A stretch of DNA of 33,841 nt from Chloroflexi bacterium 54-19 (GCA_001898225.1 MKTJ01000047.1:208152-241992); one strand, 5' to 3'. Positions 23,101-32,519 are shown, counted from the first letter of the stretch. The notes: a model not told the origin generated them from the sequence alone. A program made the numbers and translations.

Positions 23101-24693
23101 CTACCCGGCTACCGCCTCTTTGACCGCCCCGGCCATTAGCAAGCCCAGTTCGTTACGTAGGGTTTCGTATTCTTCGTCTGTTTTGGCCTTATTTTCAATG
23201 ACGGCCAGGATTTGCCCCTTATAGATGACCGCAATCCGGTCGCTCAAAGACATAATTTCGTCAAGCTCGCTTGACACCAGCAGCACCGCTACCCCGGCAT
23301 CCCGCTGGTTAATAAGATTCTGGTGAATAAACTCGATAGAGCCGACATCAAGACCGCGCGTTGGCTGGACTGCAATCAAAAGTTTGTTATCGCGACTGAA
23401 CTCGCGGGCGACAACAGCCTTTTGCTGGTTACCCCCGGAGAGATTCCCGGCGCGGGTTTCAACGCTGGGTGTCCTGATGTCGAACTTCTTCACCAGGCCC
23501 TGGGCGTACCGGTCAATCTCCTTCGTATTAATCATCAACCCTTTGGTAAAGGGTTGGCGGTAGTAACTGGAAAGGACCAGGTTTATATCCACCCCGTATC
23601 CCAACACCAACCCGAAACGCTGGCGGTCTTGCGGCACATAACCAATCCCGGCTTCGGTACATTCGCGGGGCGTTTCGCCTTTTAGCGGCCTGTCCTGGAG
23701 AAAGATTTCACCGCCCTGGTCCTGGCGCAACCCGGTCAGGACTTCCACCAGTTCGGTCTGCCCATTGCCTTCTACCCCGGCAATGCCGACTACTTCCCCG
23801 GCCCGTACCTGGAAGGTCGCCCCGTTCAGGCTCATAACCCCCCGGTCATCCAGCGCCTTCAGGTTGTTGACGGACAGGACAATTTCTTTGGGATGGGCTT
23901 CCCCTTTGTTGACCCGCAGCACGACTGTGCGGCCTACCATCAGGGCGGCCAGGCTGGCTTCGGTGGCGGTGCTGAGGTCTTCGACTTTGCCCACGATTTT
24001 ACCAAGCCGCAGCACTTCGACCCGGTCAGCGATAGCCAGCACCTCGCGCAGCTTGTGGCTGATGAAGATGATGGACTTGCCCTGGTCGGTCAAGTTTCGC
24101 ATAATGATAACCAGTTCGTCGGCTTCCTGGGGTGTGAGGACGGCGGTCGGTTCGTCCAGGATAAGAATGTTGGCGTTGCGGAAGAAGGCTTTAACGATTT
24201 CCACGCGCTGCTGCATACCAACCGAGAGGTCACCGACCAGGGCTGTCGGGTCCAGGGCCAGGCCATATTGTTTGGATAGGTCGCGGATACGCCGGTTGGC
24301 CTGGCGCAGGTTTAACTTTTCGACCCCCCTGGAGCCTTCGTTGCCCAGGATAATATTCTCGGCAACGGTCAGGGTTGGGACCAGCATGAAGTGCTGGTGG
24401 ACCATTCCGATCCCGGCGGCAATCGCATCGTGCGGGCCGTTAAAATGGACCGGTTGCCCATTGAGTAGAATCTCGCCCTGGTCAGGGTGGTAGAGGCCAT
24501 ACAGGATGTTCATCAGGGTAGATTTACCGGCCCCGTTCTCTCCCAGGAAAGCCAGCACTTCGCCCTTTCTCAGGTTAAAGCTAATCGAGTCATTAGCGAC
24601 TACCCCAGGGAAAACTTTGGTGATGTTGCGGACTTCGAGGACCGGCACTTCCGTATCCGGTCGGGGAGTGGACGGATTGGCGAGATTTTCCAT
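23101..24693 (-). CDS. ABC transporter ATPase with two nucleotide-binding domains (nucleoside/sugar type)
   Basis: A 530-residue protein with two fused ATPase domains, of the class that energises BMP-family nucleoside or simple sugar importers (YufO/RbsA-like). Domain 1 has Walker A GENGAGKST (51-59), signature LSVGMQQR and Walker B ILILDEPTAVLTP. Domain 2 is degenerate, as is usual for this group: GVEGNGQTE in place of Walker A, signature LSGGNQQK, and LLIAVQPTRGLD with Gln for the catalytic Glu. An earlier in-frame start exists at 24741, but I chose the ATG at 24693 because an AAGAAGGA site lies 10 bases upstream. The permease and lipoprotein partners usually encoded next to it are absent, so it is an orphan in this window. 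Confidence 0.92.
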   Translation of the reverse strand: MENLANPSTPRPDTEVPVLEVRNITKVFPGVVANDSISFNLRKGEVLAFLGENGAGKSTLMNILYGLYHPDQGEILLNGQPVHFNGPHDAIAAGIGMVHQHFMLVPTLTVAENIILGNEGSRGVEKLNLRQANRRIRDLSKQYGLALDPTALVGDLSVGMQQRVEIVKAFFRNANILILDEPTAVLTPQEADELVIIMRNLTDQGKSIIFISHKLREVLAIADRVEVLRLGKIVGKVEDLSTATEASLAALMVGRTVVLRVNKGEAHPKEIVLSVNNLKALDDRGVMSLNGATFQVRAGEVVGIAGVEGNGQTELVEVLTGLRQDQGGEIFLQDRPLKGETPRECTEAGIGYVPQDRQRFGLVLGYGVDINLVLSSYYRQPFTKGLMINTKEIDRYAQGLVKKFDIRTPSVETRAGNLSGGNQQKAVVAREFSRDNKLLIAVQPTRGLDVGSIEFIHQNLINQRDAGVAVLLVSSELDEIMSLSDRIAVIYKGQILAVIENKAKTDEEYETLRNELGLLMAGAVKEAVAG

Positions 24694-24901
24694 GAGAACT
24701 GTATCCTTCTTCCTCTTTATATGTTCAAGCGTTGGCGACATTCTGATCCGGGAAAGACCATTCCAAGCAGCCGTAACCTATACCCCTATTTTAACAGATG
24801 CGCGGCTTATGCTCAATTTTACAGTGTTAACATTGCATTTGAAAACTAAAAAGAAGCCACAAACAGAGCGTGGAAAGGTCAAAGGCTTGGAACAAAAGGA
24901 G

Positions 24902-26521
24902 TTATTTATTAAGAGTACTATTCTTAACGAAAATAAGAAGTTTGTTACTATTAGCTTCTATATCAGACCAGCTTTTGAATAAGGTATAATCCTTCAGGAA
25001 ATCCAGGGATTTTAAGAGACTATTTCTCATAAAAATATCTACACCAACAACATAATCTGGTTGGTACTCAATAATTAAGTTTGTTGGGATTGTATTACCG
25101 GCAAACTGTTCACTTACAGGCACAGGATAAAACTTAAGGACTTCCGGTGAAACAAGGCCCACCGTATCCATAATTCGAGCTTTGGTGAAATAACCCAACT
25201 CCCCAATCTCAGGTGCAGCAATCAAATCATCTTTCTTAAGATAAGGTCGAAGAAAAATTGCCGCCTGTTCATAATATCCCCGTGTTTTAATATAACTACG
25301 CCCATTGTTATAACCATGAAGCTGATTTATTACAGAAATGATGAGGAAGCTAATCACCATTATTTGAACAAATTTATCAAGCAATTTTGGTAATTTTCTC
25401 AGGTGTTGCCATAGACCTGCCAGGCAAACAGTTAGGAGCAAAAGTAGCCACGGCGCCAATGGCCCCGTATACCAGGGAAAAATCAAACTTGGTGTTTTAT
25501 AAATTGATAAACCGTAAATACCAATAAATGCAAAGGCAAATCCCGGTATTAACAAATATTTTCTATCTTTAAGTTTAGAAAATTTCAATGTTCCATATAA
25601 ATACAGAGGGAAATTTATTAACGCCATAAGTGCCATTATTGTGTTAAATCCGCTTGGACTGGTATAGCGGCCAATCAGGTGACCAATTGGATTATCGGCA
25701 AGTAATTGCCAGAAGACTGAAAAATCCTCGATGAAATCATTGTAGACAACATAGGTCGCCGAGTTTTTGGCGATAATTGACTGGGGAATGAGATTTCCAA
25801 AATAGAAGGTCGCAAAAAGTAACCAGGGAGCGCTTGTAATTATAACTACCAAAAGAGTCTTTAAAAACCCCCTTCTTTGAAATATTAAGATGTAGGCTAA
25901 TATCAGGCCAAGTAATACTATTCCTTCTGGCCGGCAAATGACCGCTAAACTGGCGGTTATGGCCGTCAATACTGCGCTATTTCGTACCGTGAAAAAATAG
26001 AGGCTGGAAATCAATAGAAAACTAAAAACAGAGGTTTCCATTCCCCCAATGCACCAGTTGGTACTCATTGCAGTAATAGAAAATAGCAGGGGCGTGACAA
26101 ATTCAAAAGGGGCAGGGGTTTCAAACTCGGCTAAAAAGTGTTTGCTGATGCGCCAGAGTAAAATGATAGTCACCGCATCTGCGGCGGTGTTAATTATTAA
26201 AGAAAGCCAGGGCAGGTCAATTCTGAAAATAAAAAAAAGCAAAGAGAGTAAGAGGGTATAAAATGGCGTCGTGGTTCCAAGTACATGTTCGCCTATGTTA
26301 TAAACAAAACCGTTACCGCTAACAATATTTTCTACATATCGATAAGTTATATAAGCATCATCTATTGGTTGTGGCCCATTTATGAGGCGAATCAGGCATC
26401 CTAAAAAGACAATTGAGCCGATTAAAATTATTTCAATAGTTACTCTAGGCTTAAAGGCAAATTTTAAGCGAGTCCTTTGACTGGCCTGGGTTTCTTCAGA
26501 AGGAGTTACAGGTAAAGACAT
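24902..26521 (-). CDS. AT-rich GT-C-like membrane glycosyltransferase
   Basis: A 539-residue polytopic membrane protein. After a first helix (about 28-45) the outer loop has PIDDAYITYRYVENIVSGNGF then VYNIGEHVLGTTTPFYTLLL; the paired Asp residues in this position are the catalytic-loop pattern of GT-C glycosyltransferases of the mannosyl/arabinosyl type. About ten further helices and a C-terminal region of about 130 residues follow. Base composition is strikingly AT-rich compared with every neighbour, with many AAA/TTA codons, which points to horizontal acquisition. The ATG at 26521 is preferred over a TTG two codons earlier; both have weak ribosome binding sites. Donor and acceptor are unknown. 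Confidence 0.8.
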   Translation of the reverse strand: MSLPVTPSEETQASQRTRLKFAFKPRVTIEIILIGSIVFLGCLIRLINGPQPIDDAYITYRYVENIVSGNGFVYNIGEHVLGTTTPFYTLLLSLLFFIFRIDLPWLSLIINTAADAVTIILLWRISKHFLAEFETPAPFEFVTPLLFSITAMSTNWCIGGMETSVFSFLLISSLYFFTVRNSAVLTAITASLAVICRPEGIVLLGLILAYILIFQRRGFLKTLLVVIITSAPWLLFATFYFGNLIPQSIIAKNSATYVVYNDFIEDFSVFWQLLADNPIGHLIGRYTSPSGFNTIMALMALINFPLYLYGTLKFSKLKDRKYLLIPGFAFAFIGIYGLSIYKTPSLIFPWYTGPLAPWLLLLLTVCLAGLWQHLRKLPKLLDKFVQIMVISFLIISVINQLHGYNNGRSYIKTRGYYEQAAIFLRPYLKKDDLIAAPEIGELGYFTKARIMDTVGLVSPEVLKFYPVPVSEQFAGNTIPTNLIIEYQPDYVVGVDIFMRNSLLKSLDFLKDYTLFKSWSDIEANSNKLLIFVKNSTLNK

Positions 26522-26634
26522 GTGCAATTTTATTCTCTTACTCTGCTAAATCTTAAATAGGTCTTTTTAAAATTTTATCCTTAATTTGTTAACCTGAAAA
26601 TAAACTAATTTGGCTATTTAAGCCCATCAAAAAG

Positions 26635-26680
26635 AACCCTCGAACCTAAACGATTGCTGTACCATCTAGATTCAAGGGTT
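26635..26680 (-). terminator. Terminator of the ATP synthase operon
   Basis: AACCCTCGAA (26635-26644) and TTCAAGGGTT (26671-26680) form a 10-bp stem, with a G-U pair on the minus transcript, followed on the minus strand by CTTTTTG. The plus strand also ends in a T run, so it may work both ways. It lies 57 bases after atpC. Confidence 0.75.
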
Positions 26681-26736
26681 TTTTAATTTTTATTATTCTA
26701 AAAGCAAATGCTGGAAGTAGTTCCAGGGGTATTGTC

Positions 26737-27177
26737 TTAGAAATCGCGGCCCGGTATACCGGTCCGGCTGCCCCGGCGGCGTGTCCCGATGTCGAGACGG
26801 ACCATCGCCCGGCGCAAAGCGGCTTCGGCGGCGGCCAGTTGCTCGACCGAGAGTTGGCCTCGGTTCGCCAGGGTCTGCTCGGCGGTGCGGCGGGCGGATT
26901 CGGCCCGTTCCAGGTCGATTTCCTCGGAGCGTTCTGCCGAATCGGCCAGCACGATTACCTTATTGTTGAGGACTTCTATAAAGCCCCCGCCAATTGCCAG
27001 GAAATTTTCCTCGCCGCCGCGCCGATAGCGCAATTCGCCCGGTTTCAGCCCGCTCAAGAGGGGCGCATGGCGGGGCAGGATACCCAACTCGCCGTCCGAA
27101 CCTGGGGCGACCAGGCTGTCAACGTCTTCGTTGATAAGTATCCGTTCCGCCGTAACTACTTGCAAATTGAGAGGCAT
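26737..27177 (-). CDS. atpC: ATP synthase F1 subunit epsilon
   Basis: A 146-residue central-stalk subunit that couples and inhibits F1. The N-terminal beta-sandwich has LVAPGSDGELGILPRHAPLL (residues about 22-41), RRGGEENFLAIGGGFIEV and NKVIVLADSAERSEEIDLERA, all typical. The C-terminal helical hairpin (about 90-135) is Ala/Arg/Glu-rich. It then has an extra basic tail, GTRRRGSRTGIPGRDF, beyond the usual end. The ATG at 27177 has GGCAGGAG upstream. It is the last gene of the operon, 17 bp after atpD. Confidence 0.95.
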   Translation of the reverse strand: MPLNLQVVTAERILINEDVDSLVAPGSDGELGILPRHAPLLSGLKPGELRYRRGGEENFLAIGGGFIEVLNNKVIVLADSAERSEEIDLERAESARRTAEQTLANRGQLSVEQLAAAEAALRRAMVRLDIGTRRRGSRTGIPGRDF

Positions 27178-27194
27178 TTTCCGCTCCTGCCTTA

Positions 27195-28616
27195 CTACTG
27201 TAAAGTAGCGGCTTTTTTGACCGCAGCATCAATGTTGCCGACCATATAGAAAGCCTGTTCCGGCAGGTCGTCGTGCTTGCCTTCGAGGATTTCCTTGACG
27301 CCCGCTACGGTCTCGGAGACCGGCACGAAGACGCCCGGTTGACCGGTGAACTGTTCGGCCACAAACATCGGCTGGCTGAAGAAACGCTCGATTTTGCGGG
27401 CGCGGCGCACCGTCAGTTTATCGTCTTCCGAGAGTTCATCCACACCCAGGATGGCGATAATATCCTGCAAGTCGCGATACTTCTGCAAGGTCCGCTGGGC
27501 AGCGCGAGCGGTATCATAGTGTTCCTGCCCGACCACTTTCGGGTCCAAAATCCGGCTGGTCGAGGCCAGTGGGTCCACCGCCGGGAAGATGGCTTGCTCG
27601 GCGATACGCCGTTCGAGCGAAATAGTCGCGTCGAGGAAGGCGAAGGTCGTCGCCGGGGCCGGGTCGGTGTAGTCATCGGCGGGCACGTACACGGCCTGGA
27701 CCGAGGTAATCGAGCCGCGTTTGGTCGAGGTGATGCGCTCCTGTAACTGGCCCATCTCGGTTGCCAGGGTCGGGGCGTAACCTACGGCGCTCGGCATACG
27801 GCCTAAGAGCGAGGACACTTCCGAACCGGCCTGGACGAACCGGAAGATGTTGTCGATAAAGAGCAGCACGTCGGTGCCTTTGGTATCGCGGAAGTATTCG
27901 GCCATCGTAAGACCGGTCAGGCCGACACGCAGGCGGGCTCCCGGCGGCTCGTTCATCTGGCCGAAGACCATCACCAGTTTGTCGATAACGCCCGCGTCAA
28001 TCATTTCGTGATAGAGGTCGTTGCCCTCGCGGGTCCGTTCGCCCACACCGGTAAACACGGAATAACCACCGTGGGCTTTTGCCACGTTGTTAATCAGTTC
28101 CAAAATTACGACGGTCTTGCCTACACCCGCGCCACCGAACACGCCGACTTTACCGCCTTTGGAGAAGGGAGCAATCAGGTCGATTACTTTCATGCCGGTT
28201 TCGAACATCTCGGCCTGGGTGGACTGGTCCGCGAAGGAAGGCGCAGGCCGGTGAATCGGGTAAGTTTCGTCGGTTGCGGCAGGACCTTTGAGGTCTACCG
28301 GGCGGCCCAGCACATTAAAGATACGGCCCAGGGTACCTTCCCCGACCGGTACGGCAATCGGCCCGCCGGTATCAACGGCTTTCGCACCGCGCTGTAATCC
28401 GTCGGTGCTGGACATGGCGACAGCTCGGACCCAGTCGTTGCCCAAGTGCTGCTGGACTTCCGCGACCAGGGTTTCTTCCTGGCCTTCCATGGTAATTTCA
28501 ACAGCGTTATAGATGTCAGGCAGGCTGTCGGCAGGGAATTCCACATCCACCACCGGGCCGGTTACCTGTACCACCCGGCCAGTCGCGCCGACAGAATTTT
28601 TTACTTCCGTAGTCAT
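27195..28616 (-). CDS. atpD: ATP synthase F1 subunit beta
   Basis: Catalytic subunit of F1, 473 residues. Walker A GGAGVGKT (161-168), GVGERTREGNDLYHEM with the catalytic glutamate region, LLFIDNIFRFVQAGSEVS (Walker B), and GVDELSEDDKL (the DELSEED loop that contacts gamma) are all present. The length is normal. The ATG at 28616 is preceded by AAGGAG. It lies between atpG and atpC. Confidence 0.98.
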   Translation of the reverse strand: MTTEVKNSVGATGRVVQVTGPVVDVEFPADSLPDIYNAVEITMEGQEETLVAEVQQHLGNDWVRAVAMSSTDGLQRGAKAVDTGGPIAVPVGEGTLGRIFNVLGRPVDLKGPAATDETYPIHRPAPSFADQSTQAEMFETGMKVIDLIAPFSKGGKVGVFGGAGVGKTVVILELINNVAKAHGGYSVFTGVGERTREGNDLYHEMIDAGVIDKLVMVFGQMNEPPGARLRVGLTGLTMAEYFRDTKGTDVLLFIDNIFRFVQAGSEVSSLLGRMPSAVGYAPTLATEMGQLQERITSTKRGSITSVQAVYVPADDYTDPAPATTFAFLDATISLERRIAEQAIFPAVDPLASTSRILDPKVVGQEHYDTARAAQRTLQKYRDLQDIIAILGVDELSEDDKLTVRRARKIERFFSQPMFVAEQFTGQPGVFVPVSETVAGVKEILEGKHDDLPEQAFYMVGNIDAAVKKAATLQ

Positions 28617-28652
28617 CTTTTAAACTCCTTAAATTGCTTAGAGAGCCTGGCG

Positions 28653-29549
28653 CTATCCCTGGCTTTCCAGGGCGGCGGCGGCGTTACTGATTTCCAGGAT
28701 TTCGGCGGTAATACTGGCCTGGCGGACTTTGTTCATGGTCAGGGTCAGGTCGGTTACAACTTCTTTAGCCTTATCCGAAGCGTTACGCATCGCCACCATC
28801 TTGCTACTTTGTTCGCTGGCAATATTTTCCAGAATCGCCTGGTAGATTTCTACCTCGACATAGCGCGGCAATAAGGCCCGCAGCACTTCATTCGGATTCG
28901 GTTCGAAGATAAAATCGGTCTTTTTGTAATCGGCAGTATCCTGGTCCGGCTCGATTGCGTTCGGGTCAATCGGCAACAATTTGATAATCCTGGGCCGGAC
29001 GGTCAGCGTATTGACGAAGTTGGTATAGAGTAGGTAAACCGCGTCATACTTTCCATTGATATAATCGTCAATAACCACTTTAGAAATCGGCAAGGTATCA
29101 AGCAGGCTGGGGAACGGCGGTAGCCCGATAAACTCGGCTACGATTTCCCGGCCCGACCGTACCATAAAGTCGCGGCCCTTGCGGCCCACCGCGACAATCT
29201 GGACCGGTTTATTTTCTATTTCTTCGGTAATAAAGCGCACCGCCCGCCGGATAGCGTTGGTATTGAGCGGCCCGGCCAGACCACGGTCAGCCGTTACCAT
29301 TACCAGCCCGATGCGTTGGATAGGGCGCTGTTGCAAAAGCGGGCTGACCGAGCTAATTTCCTCGCTCTTCTGCAAAGCGGCAATATCGGCAATAACTTCC
29401 AGCACTTTCTGAGAAAAAGGACGGGCCGATTGCACGTTTTGTTGCGCCCGGCGCATGCGACTGGCCGCTACCAGTTCCATGGCTTTGGTTATTTGGGCCG
29501 TATTTTTTACACTACGGATGCGGCGGCGTAAAGCCAGAGTACTTGGCAT
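28653..29549 (-). CDS. atpG: ATP synthase F1 subunit gamma
   Basis: The rotating central shaft of F1, 298 residues. The N-terminal helix MPSTLALRRRIRSVKNTAQITKA followed by MELVAASRMRRAQQ and the C-terminal helix SKMVAMRNASDKAKEVVTDLTLTMNKVRQASITAEILEI are the conserved coiled-coil that enters the alpha3beta3 ring. The middle Rossmann-like part contains TADRGLAGPLNTNAIRR. The start codon at 29549 follows AAAGGAG. A strong hairpin separates it from atpA (29630-29665). Confidence 0.97.
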   Translation of the reverse strand: MPSTLALRRRIRSVKNTAQITKAMELVAASRMRRAQQNVQSARPFSQKVLEVIADIAALQKSEEISSVSPLLQQRPIQRIGLVMVTADRGLAGPLNTNAIRRAVRFITEEIENKPVQIVAVGRKGRDFMVRSGREIVAEFIGLPPFPSLLDTLPISKVVIDDYINGKYDAVYLLYTNFVNTLTVRPRIIKLLPIDPNAIEPDQDTADYKKTDFIFEPNPNEVLRALLPRYVEVEIYQAILENIASEQSSKMVAMRNASDKAKEVVTDLTLTMNKVRQASITAEILEISNAAAALESQG

Positions 29550-29629
29550 CTACTCTCCTTTATCATTTCGACTAACTTGCTCTTGCTGCCCCGTTTCTCA
29601 GCAATTGCCGTCCCTGGGTTCGTAAAAAT

Positions 29630-29665
29630 GGCTTGCCGGTAATCGTTTCCGGCTACCGGCAAGCC
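29630..29665 (-). terminator. Terminator-like hairpin between atpA and atpG
   Basis: A perfect 12-bp GC-rich stem, GGCTTGCCGGTA (29630-29641) with TACCGGCAAGCC (29654-29665), with a 12-nt loop. On the minus strand it is followed by ATTTTTACG. It lies inside the operon just after atpA, so it is probably a partial terminator or an mRNA-stabilising or processing element. Confidence 0.7.
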
Positions 29666-29671
29666 CCGGTT

Positions 29672-31231
29672 CTAGTACTTGCGGCCCTGTTTGAACTCTT
29701 TAAGGTAGTTCGACAGTTGCTGAGTGGCTTCCTTCGAGAGTTTGGCCTTGGGGTTATCACGCATGCTCTGGCCGAACTCAGGGTGAGCGTTGTCCATGTA
29801 TTCGAGGAAATCGCTCTCGAACTGGCTGACCTTGTCCACAGGCACATCGTCCAGGAAGCCGTTGGTTACGGCGTAGATGCTCATAACCTGTTTCTCGAAC
29901 GCCATCGGGCTATACTGCGGCTGCTTCATAATTTCAGAAGTACGGACACCGCGGTTTAGCTGCTGCTGGGTGGCTTTATCAAGGTCGGAGCCGAACTGGG
30001 CAAACGCGGCCAGCGAACGATACTGCGACAGGTCAAGTTTCAAAGTACCGGCGACCTGCTTCATCGGGGCGGTTTGAGCGGCCCCACCTACCCGCGATAC
30101 CGAGATACCCACGTTCACCGCGGGGCGCTGGCCGGAGTTAAAGAGGTCGGTTTCCAAAAATATCTGGCCGTCCGTAATCGAGATTACGTTGGTCGGGATA
30201 TAAGCCGCCACGTCACCGGCCTGGGTTTCGATGATAGGCATGGCCGTGATACTGCCACCACCGTAGTCCTCGCTCAGACGCGCAGCCCGTTCCAGGAGGC
30301 GGCTGTGCAGGTAGAAAACGTCACCGGGGTAAGCTTCGCGACCAGCAGGGCGGCGCAGCAGCAGCGATACTTCGCGGTAGCTGTTGGCGTGCTTGCTCAG
30401 GTCATCGTAAATAATCAAAACGTCTTTAATGACGCGGCCATCCGGCAGGGTGACGGTGTTTTCCATGATTTCTTCGGCCATCGTAACACCCGAATAGGGG
30501 GCGATGTAGCGCAGCGGGGCCGGTTCGGAGGCGCTGGCGACTACCACGATGGTGTGTTCCATTGCGCCGTAGCGTTCCAGGGTTGCCACGACCTGGGCGA
30601 CCTGCTGCTGTTTCTGGGAAATCGCCACGTAGATACAAATCATGTTGCCGCCCTTCTGATTGATAATTGTATCAATACAGATAGCGGTCTTACCGGTCTG
30701 GCGGTCACCGATAACGAGTTCGCGCTGGCCGCGACCAATCGGGATGAGCGAGTCAATCGCTTTGATACCGGTCTGGACCGGGGTATCTACCGACTTGCGC
30801 GTAATAACGCCGGGGGCAACGCGTTCGATAACGCGGGTCCTGGAAGTGCTAATTTCGCCTTTGCCATCAACCGGCTGGCCGAGGGCGTTGACCACGCGGC
30901 CTACCAGTTCCACTCCGACCGGCACTTCGATAATTTTGCCGGTGGTGCGGACCAGGTCGCCTTCCTGGATGCCAGTGTAAGGGCCCATGATGATGACACC
31001 GACGGTGTCCTCTTCCAGGTTAAGGGCCATACCCTGCACGTCGGTGCCGTTCGGGCCGCGACCGGGGAATTCGACCAACTCGCTGGCTTTCACACCCGCC
31101 AGGCCGTAAACCCTGGCGATACCGTCGCCGACTTCCACCACCGTACCCACTTCAACTTGCTGGGTGGCGGTATCAAGACCGGCCAATTGTTGTTTAATAA
31201 TCGAACTAATTTCGTCAGCACGTACTGCCAT
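29672..31231 (-). CDS. atpA: ATP synthase F1 subunit alpha
   Basis: Non-catalytic nucleotide-binding subunit of F1, 519 residues. Walker A GDRQTGKT is at 175-182. VYGLAGVKASELVEF, RVVNALGQPVDGKG and the conserved NVGISVSRVGGAAQ with its arginine finger are present. It ends with YLKEFKQGRKY. The length is normal. The ATG at 31231 has a GGAGGAAAG site. It is followed by a strong hairpin before atpG. Confidence 0.98.
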   Translation of the reverse strand: MAVRADEISSIIKQQLAGLDTATQQVEVGTVVEVGDGIARVYGLAGVKASELVEFPGRGPNGTDVQGMALNLEEDTVGVIIMGPYTGIQEGDLVRTTGKIIEVPVGVELVGRVVNALGQPVDGKGEISTSRTRVIERVAPGVITRKSVDTPVQTGIKAIDSLIPIGRGQRELVIGDRQTGKTAICIDTIINQKGGNMICIYVAISQKQQQVAQVVATLERYGAMEHTIVVVASASEPAPLRYIAPYSGVTMAEEIMENTVTLPDGRVIKDVLIIYDDLSKHANSYREVSLLLRRPAGREAYPGDVFYLHSRLLERAARLSEDYGGGSITAMPIIETQAGDVAAYIPTNVISITDGQIFLETDLFNSGQRPAVNVGISVSRVGGAAQTAPMKQVAGTLKLDLSQYRSLAAFAQFGSDLDKATQQQLNRGVRTSEIMKQPQYSPMAFEKQVMSIYAVTNGFLDDVPVDKVSQFESDFLEYMDNAHPEFGQSMRDNPKAKLSKEATQQLSNYLKEFKQGRKY

Positions 31232-31328
31232 CTGGCTTTCCTCCTGCCAATTGAAGTGTGAAAGCGTTTGATAAAGCTTTGCGGTTTACCTCAAAACCCT
31301 TTATCCCCGGCCTTCCGAAATCAATGCT

Positions 31329-31859
31329 TTATGCTAGTTGCTTACGTAAATTCTGCAAGCGGGTGCGGATGCTGCCGTCGAGCAGAGTATCCCCCACCTG
31401 GGCGACCATGCCGCCGATAATGTCAGGGTCAACTTTCAAATCAAGGGTAATTTGCTTGCCGGTCATGGCCGCCAGTTTAGTTTGAATCTGTTTGGCTTCG
31501 GCTTCGTCAACCGGGATAGCAGTCGTAACGTGGGCTATCTCGATGCCACGCAGACGGTTCCACATGCTGGTATACGCTTCCAGGATATTGGTCGCATAGG
31601 CAAAGCGGTCCCGTTGCACCAGCAGTTGGGCCAGTTTAAGCGCCTGGGGGCTGACCTGTTTGCCCAGCACCGTCGCGGTGAATTGAATCTTCTTTTCGCG
31701 GGCGGTTTTAGGGTTTTCGAGAAAAACCCTGGCTTGGGGCTGGTCGAAAACCTGGCTTATGGCGGTCAGGTCTTTCGACCACTGTTCTAATTTGTTTTCT
31801 TCTTGCGCCAGGTCAAAAATGGCCTGGGCATAGCGGCGTCCGGCACTTCCCGATGGCAT
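31329..31859 (-). CDS. atpH: ATP synthase subunit delta
   Basis: Peripheral-stalk cap (OSCP-like), 176 residues. It starts MPSGSAGRRYAQAIFDLAQEE, the standard A-RRYAxAxFxxA motif. The C-terminal conserved strand and helix read LDLKVDPDIIGGMVAQVGDTLLDGSIRTRLQNLRKQL, closely matching the family. The gene is 78 bp after atpF and 97 bp before atpA. Confidence 0.95.
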   Translation of the reverse strand: MPSGSAGRRYAQAIFDLAQEENKLEQWSKDLTAISQVFDQPQARVFLENPKTAREKKIQFTATVLGKQVSPQALKLAQLLVQRDRFAYATNILEAYTSMWNRLRGIEIAHVTTAIPVDEAEAKQIQTKLAAMTGKQITLDLKVDPDIIGGMVAQVGDTLLDGSIRTRLQNLRKQLA

Positions 31860-31937
31860 CGCTTTTTATCCTCACAGTCGTCCGAAGCCGGTCAATGGTG
31901 TTGCCAGGGTGGCAGACTTTTCCCGGCGGCGGACCGG

Positions 31938-32519
31938 CTAACTCATGCGGCTGTCACCTGCCTGGTTGCTGTTGGCCTGGCTCAGCACGTCGTTAATCAA
32001 CTGAACTTGCAAGTCCTTATTGGTCGAGAGTTCCCGGCCAATAACGCGGGTCGCGGCGGCAATCGCCAGGTCCGCCGTTTCACGGCGCAACTGGGCAACG
32101 GCCTGTTCGCGCTCGCGGGCCAGTTCGGCGCGGGCACGTTCGTTCTCGGCGGCAGCGGCAGCAGCGGCAGCGTCACGGGCATCGCCCACGATGCGGTCGC
32201 GGGTAGCACGGGCTTCGGCGATAATCGCCTGGGCTTCGGTGCGGGCTTTTTCAAGTTCGCCCCTGGTCCGAGCTTCCGTCTCCGAGAGGTCCTTTTTAAT
32301 CTGGTCGCTTTTCTCGACGATTTCCTGCGCCCGGTCCCGCCGCTCGTCCAGAATCCGCAAGAGCGGTTTATAGGCGAAACGCCACAGGACGAACATCAGG
32401 ATAGCGAACCCTAGCGCCTGGAAAATCAAGTTTCCCAGACTGATACCAAGCTGGGCTGGTATGCTACTGTCTGTCGCTTCGGCGGCCAAAATAGAGTTAA
32501 CCAGGAATCCTAGTTGCAT
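31938..32519 (-). CDS. atpF: ATP synthase F0 subunit b
   Basis: Peripheral-stalk membrane anchor, 193 residues. A short outer N-terminus is followed by one transmembrane helix (about 29-50, LIFQALGFAILMFVLWRFAY). The rest is a long, highly charged helix (ILDERRDRAQEIVEKSDQIKK onward) with an Ala-rich stretch DARDAAAAAAAAENERARAEL, forming the right-handed coiled-coil dimer. Only one b gene is present, so the stalk is a homodimer as in most non-photosynthetic bacteria. The C-terminus (VQLINDVLSQANSN) contacts delta. Confidence 0.95.
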   Translation of the reverse strand: MQLGFLVNSILAAEATDSSIPAQLGISLGNLIFQALGFAILMFVLWRFAYKPLLRILDERRDRAQEIVEKSDQIKKDLSETEARTRGELEKARTEAQAIIAEARATRDRIVGDARDAAAAAAAAENERARAELAREREQAVAQLRRETADLAIAAATRVIGRELSTNKDLQVQLINDVLSQANSNQAGDSRMS

